DNA of 64,000 bases from positions 1,488,001 through 1,552,000 of the forward strand of contig NW_026944388.1 of NCBI RefSeq assembly GCF_033439725.1, read 5' to 3'. Numbering within the stretch: the stretch's first letter is position 1; each line of letters starts with the position of its first letter. The DNA comes from Neurospora tetraspora (taxonomy: Eukaryota; Ascomycota; Sordariomycetes; Sordariales; Sordariaceae). Positions 59,601 to 64,000 of the stretch are shown here, one piece after another. A model generated the notes under the pieces. The model saw nothing but the letters and a program-made list of their open reading frames with translations. It was not told where the DNA came from and ran no database searches. Made by a program: the position numbers and the translations under genes.

Positions 59601-62600
59601 CAAGCGCCAAGGCGAATGGGTTTCTCCAATGGAAGCTGGTGATTCTATCACGGTTGGGCCCTGACACTTTCCTGACTTTGCAACCTTGCCAATCTCAGAG
59701 AGTGCCATGCTCTTCAGATCAATCAACGGCTCAGGTCGAAAGAGTGGATCTTTGGGAGTTCTTGGGAAGCATTCATCCTCGAAGAGTAAGACCACAATGA
59801 CGTACATACGGCACTTGTCCCTTCAAAACCCACTGGTGTGCACTTGTTGGATCGTAGGACTAGTGTACAGCCGAGGGCAGTGAAGTACCCCTGCGGTAGT
59901 AAGTAGCAGTATCTCGATGTGTGTTTTTCCATTTACTCCAATCTCCATCAAGGAATGACCCATTTTTCGGCAGATCCTCATGAGGCCCTGTCTCAGCTGT
60001 CTGTCATCCATGGCTGGGAGCTGGGGAGGTGGGAGCTCCCAAGCCATAAAAGCGTCTGCGAGGGCGCCAAGGGCGGCTGATTCCTCAAGTCATGATGGGG
60101 AATGCGCAACAAGCAAGGATTCCCAGCACATGGGGCTCCGGAGTCACTCAATGTCCTCCTCCGTTCTCCGTTTTGTTCTCGCGAGTGTCGCGACTGGACA
60201 CTTGGACTGATGCCGATGGGACTCCTCATCTGATTCGATTCGGATTCTGTTCTTCCTCCTCGTCAGTCGTCCTGGGGCAATCCCCACGAACGAACGGTAC
60301 CACGGGCCCCGAGCAAGCAGCACAAAAACACCCCACCTTTTGCGAGATGCACCTTGACGGCTGGACTGGGACTTTTTCAACACCCACCCGCCCACCTTTC
60401 CTTCCCTTGCTTCATTTCTTTTACCCCGCGGGAGGATCTCTTCCTACCTCGCTCGCTCGGCGGATCTGGACAGCCTCCTCTTTGTTGATTTTGGGGTTTT
60501 TTTTTTCTCTGCCTCTTCTCCTCTCCTCCCTGCGCCCCAGCCCCAAGTTACACACACATACACGGCTGGATTCTCAATGGCTATGATACGCCAATTCGAA
60601 TCCGCTCACCGCTCATCTCGCTAGATGTATGCCACAGACAATATTCCGCGATGGATGGTGAAAGAGGGTGGTGGGAAGTGCCCCTCCGAATGCGTATCGT
60701 CCCATATGTGAGGGTGTAAAGAGCATGGTAGAGGATGGATGGTTGAGTGTGGGTGCCGGGCAGCATCTGGATGTTTTGGCGAAGTGTGTGCAGGAAGGAC
60801 ATGCAGTGGGTTCTTTCCCTTTTGCTGTTGTGGATGCGCCTTTCCTGCATTGCGCTAGCGGACTTTTGAGTTAATGCATCCCGTCGAAGTGCACGGACCA
60901 GTATAGTGAGGACGGGCGAGAACGGGGCTCCGGGGGTCATGGGAGCTTCATCAACTTCATCCGTCTTCCTTTTGCTGTCGTTCCATGTTCCATCTGTTGT
61001 CTGACGTGCTTTTTTCCTTGAAGCGGATGGTTTACCTTGGCCATTGCCAAACCGACAGTGGAACATTACAGAGCCTTGAATCTAGCGACATGAGTGCAGA
61101 CTCTGTGAGGGGATCTAGACCCTCGTTAGCGATCATCTGGTTCATCTGCAAGGCTATTCCTTGATGCGTGAACGCGGAGACCTTCGCTCGCATACACATC
61201 GTCACATGTATCGGATGATAGGTTTATAGGAATGCGGATGAGGCTCCATAGAGCCTTTTTCTTTCGCCTTCTCGCTGCGGAGAGAAAGAGGGAAAAGTCA
61301 CAAGAATCACCGATCACAAACAGCGCATATCAAACAAATATGCCGATGATGGAAAGCCATTCCCTGAATCCCACTTCCATAACGTACGATTACCGGGAGT
61401 AGCTGGCACCATGCCATGAACTCTTTGTCAAGTCAATACATGCCTACATCGACCGTTGACATGGGACCGCAGGCTGAGAGTGAGGTAAGGCAAGGCAAGG
61501 TTGCTCACCTCAAACCGAAGACGACGCTGTCTCGCTTCTTCCCGCACCCTTCCGCTATTGAAGTGGTCAAGTGACAAAGACTCGCGTTTCACAATGGAGG
61601 GGATATCGACGATATCACAGACAGCGATAGTGGAAAGAAAATACCTACCGGGTTGCCGAAGTCGGACGTCTTTCGGTTTGACATGGGACGACGGAAAGCA
61701 ACAACTCACACGGCATTGTACGACAAGTGAAGAAGGAAGTTATACAGAGTATACATACAGGCTAACACTTACACACACCTCATCTTTCCATAACACTTCA
61801 TTCTACATTACGCACATAAGGCTACTGTTGCGATACCCACACTAGTGAGATGACTGCCTTGCGTTAGTTGCGTAACTTACAAGTCTACCTCTACAACGTC
61901 TGGACGATAAGTTCAAAGTCCGTCCTCCGTCACTATATTTTTATCTTGCTCTCGTTCTTCTCTATCCGTCATCTTCACCTTATCCGAACTCGGGTACCCT
62001 CGCAACAGTGACTGATGTACTTCTTCCCAGCACGTGTCTGACTCTGAGGGAGTCACAAAGAAACCTGCCCGCGGCGCAAACTCGGCAAATCAAACATCTT
62101 GAAAGTGATATATGCACATGCCAATCCCAGTCAGGATCCTGAAACTTCTGTGTACGTCACCGACATATCCGGGGCACGGCCTGATAATGAACCGAGTATG
62201 GTCTTTTCTCGTCTCATCTCCTCCTGTTGCTGTTGTGGTTTTGACACTTGCTTGATATGTCCCCGGTCGGATGGGGTACCCCGGGTAGGTGTACGACCTT
62301 TTTTATGCACCGCTCAACAAATTGCCTGTTGTGATCTTGTGGGTTGTGTCACAGCAGTATGGGTTTGGTTGTGTCTATTTTCTGCGGGTACGTGATGTGT
62401 TGACATGGGCTTAAAGTTATGTCTTGCCAGAGAGTTTAACTGGCACTGATAATTGCGGACTTATGCCAGGATACTTCACTTTGTTCTCCAGCCTGGGAAG
62501 GATTATAGTCTGAGAGACAGAAGATTAGATGAGATGTACAGCAGTGAACACTGCTTCATCACTTCATATATTGTTGTTTGCAGTTCTAGCTCTGAGCGTG

Positions 62601-63200
62601 CGTATCTTGGCCGTCTCAGAGCCCAGCAAACCTCATCGACTGTTGTTGACATGTTCGATCATCAGCATTGTTCTAGATCTCCTCGATTGATAACATAGTA
62701 TAACCGGGCAAGATACCCTCTTTCGAGAATCTCGTTATCCACGAGTGTCTAAGACAAGCCGCGCGGCCCTTGGTCTTGAAATTGTTTCAATCAAGTTGCA
62801 CATTTAAGCTTGGTAAGACCAAGTTTGGACTTTGAGGCCTGGCTTTGTAAAGCGGACGGTTGCCGCCTTCAGTTCAAGATTGGAAGGGGACACAAAGTTG
62901 CGGGGACGTGAGACTGATTCAGATCATCGATAGTTGTAGTAGTAAGTGAAAAACGGGAAGGCCTTACCTGGGAAAGGCTTGGTGGAAGACCGGAGATGGA
63001 AATAAAATAGAAGATAAAGGCTTCTGAAAGGTTATTTAGCATCAGGTAGTCACCGAAGTGAAGAACCCAGGGCCGGCCATCAATAACAGGAGATGGAACT
63101 CTTTGCGACTTCGGACGCTTGAAACTTGTATTCACCTCCGGGTCGCTTAACCGTGCAGTGCTCTGGTTAACCCTTCAGCCTCACCAACTCAGAGAAGAAC
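56657..63200. other. Gene-poor region, middle part (6.5 kb)
   Basis: I find no supported gene, RNA or domain. Open frames of up to about 165 codons (60092-60586 plus, 60581-61066 minus) show no family resemblance and low-complexity tails. Small features include a near-tandem CTGGGTCTGCCA pair at about 57263-57292. The sequence has ordinary GC content, so it is not RIP-degraded. Confidence 0.4.
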
Positions 63201-63490
63201 ACCTACGGGCCATCGAGAAGAAAACCAGCAGCTACAACCTACCACTCCCCTCCTCGTTGCCGCCCTCTCTCCTCACTCCCTCGCCTAGGTAGTACTTACC
63301 AATCTTCACGTCACCCCGCCCGTCCCACGCATCCCATGATCTTTATCACACGCAGTCAAAAGCATCTCATGCATATTTATCTCCTCCCAATCTTTACCGG
63401 AGTATGATAACGGAAGAAAGCAAACCGGCCAAGGCATCAGGTGTCTCCAGAGTCTTCAGGGCCCCTTCGTTCCGGGCCCCGAACCGAAGA
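63201..63490 (+). repeat. Tandem duplication, copy 1
   Basis: Starts ACCTACGGGCCATCGAGAAG and contains CATGATCTTTATCACACGCA and GCAAACCGGCCAAGGCAT. It aligns along its length with 63501-63750 at about 270-300 bp offset. No coding frame spans it. Confidence 0.75.
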
Positions 63491-63500
63491 CTAAAACAAA

Positions 63501-63750
63501 ACCTACAGGCCATCAAAAAGAACGTCGCCCTCCCCTCCCCCTCGTTGCCGCTATCCCCTCACTGACTTCAATATCCCCCCGCCCGTTCACACACATTCCA
63601 TGATCTCTATCACACGCATTCACAAGCATCTCATGCTTATGTATCTCCTCCCAACATTCGCCCCATCTGACCATCCGATAACGGAAAAAAGCAAACCGGC
63701 CAAGGCATTAAGGGTCTTACGGGTCCCGACCCTAAGACAGCCGCAGTACT
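63501..63750 (+). repeat. Tandem duplication, copy 2
   Basis: Starts ACCTACAGGCCATCAAAAAG and contains CATGATCTCTATCACACGCA and GCAAACCGGCCAAGGCAT. About 29 bp shorter than copy 1, mainly where copy 1 has GCCTAGGTAGTACTTACC. Best-conserved part: the CATGATCT...ATCTCCTCCCAA block and the AAACCGGCC block. Confidence 0.75.
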
Positions 63751-64000
63751 TGAAGCCGGTGAGCTGGCACAGTGGTCGGCTTTGAAATATCAACGGCCTG
63801 GACTTCATCAGAGAGGCAAAAGAGGTCGAGGGAATATAAGGGAAATAGAGAGATGTGATTGGTGATGGGGGACGGTATCAATATGCTCGATTGAGGTGTA
63901 TGACATTACATGTTATACCGTGTGAGGATGGAGGGTGGGTGGACATGGTGGGCACACGGAGCAATTCTTTGGAACTTCTCGCAGATGTAGGTAGGACGCC

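Noticed and set aside
60092-61066. Plus 164-codon and minus 161-codon frames
   Set aside because: No domain and repetitive Leu/Ser tails; not supported as genes.

Overview
The window looks like chromosomal DNA of a filamentous ascomycete, most likely Neurospora or a very close Sordariaceae relative. The evidence is short introns with GTRNGT donors and CTRAC-type branch sites, C- and G-ending codon use in the genes, an extremely AT-rich transposon body of the kind left by repeat-induced point mutation (RIP), and a 93-residue G-protein gamma subunit that closely matches Neurospora GNG-1 as I remember it. It is gene-dense on the left and gene-poor on the right. All assignments come from reading the sequence; no search was run.

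Left part (1-20 kb). A partial PFS2 (mRNA 3'-end processing) on the minus strand runs off the left edge. Next comes a 3.36-kb decayed DNA transposon (1994-5354) with roughly 155-bp inverted repeats, then a DGAT1-type acyltransferase (+) convergent with a STE14-type isoprenylcysteine methyltransferase (-). A TMEM170-like membrane protein (-) and peroxin PEX8 (+) are divergent. A small low-complexity gene near 15.6 kb has an intron that may hold a CAT repeat. A TFIIIA-like ten-zinc-finger gene (-) and RPB6 (+) are head to head.

Middle part (20-53 kb). A secreted protein with two WSC domains (-), eIF3a (-) with what looks like a first exon made only of the start codon, the G-gamma subunit gng-1 (+), a SelW/Rdx-family protein (+), the PP1 catalytic subunit (-, four exons), an NTO1/BRPF-like PHD-finger protein (-) and a leucine-rich-repeat protein (-). 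Most are core housekeeping or signalling genes: transcription, translation, histone acetylation, protein phosphatase, G-protein signalling, peroxisome import and lipid storage. STE14 is the family that would methylate the prenylated C-terminus of the G-gamma subunit.

Right part (53-64 kb). About 11 kb with no gene I can support. It holds a 355-bp PIF/Harbinger-type MITE with perfect 24-bp inverted repeats and TAA target duplications, and a diverged tandem duplication of about 250-290 bp near the right edge. It may be the upstream region of a gene beyond the window, or hold non-coding transcripts.

No CRISPR array, rRNA gene, convincing tRNA gene or virus-derived element was seen. The most unusual structure is the transposon at 1994-5354. 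Its inner inverted repeats are perfectly preserved beside a ruined coding body, and its subterminal palindrome differs between the two ends in a way that keeps the stem.
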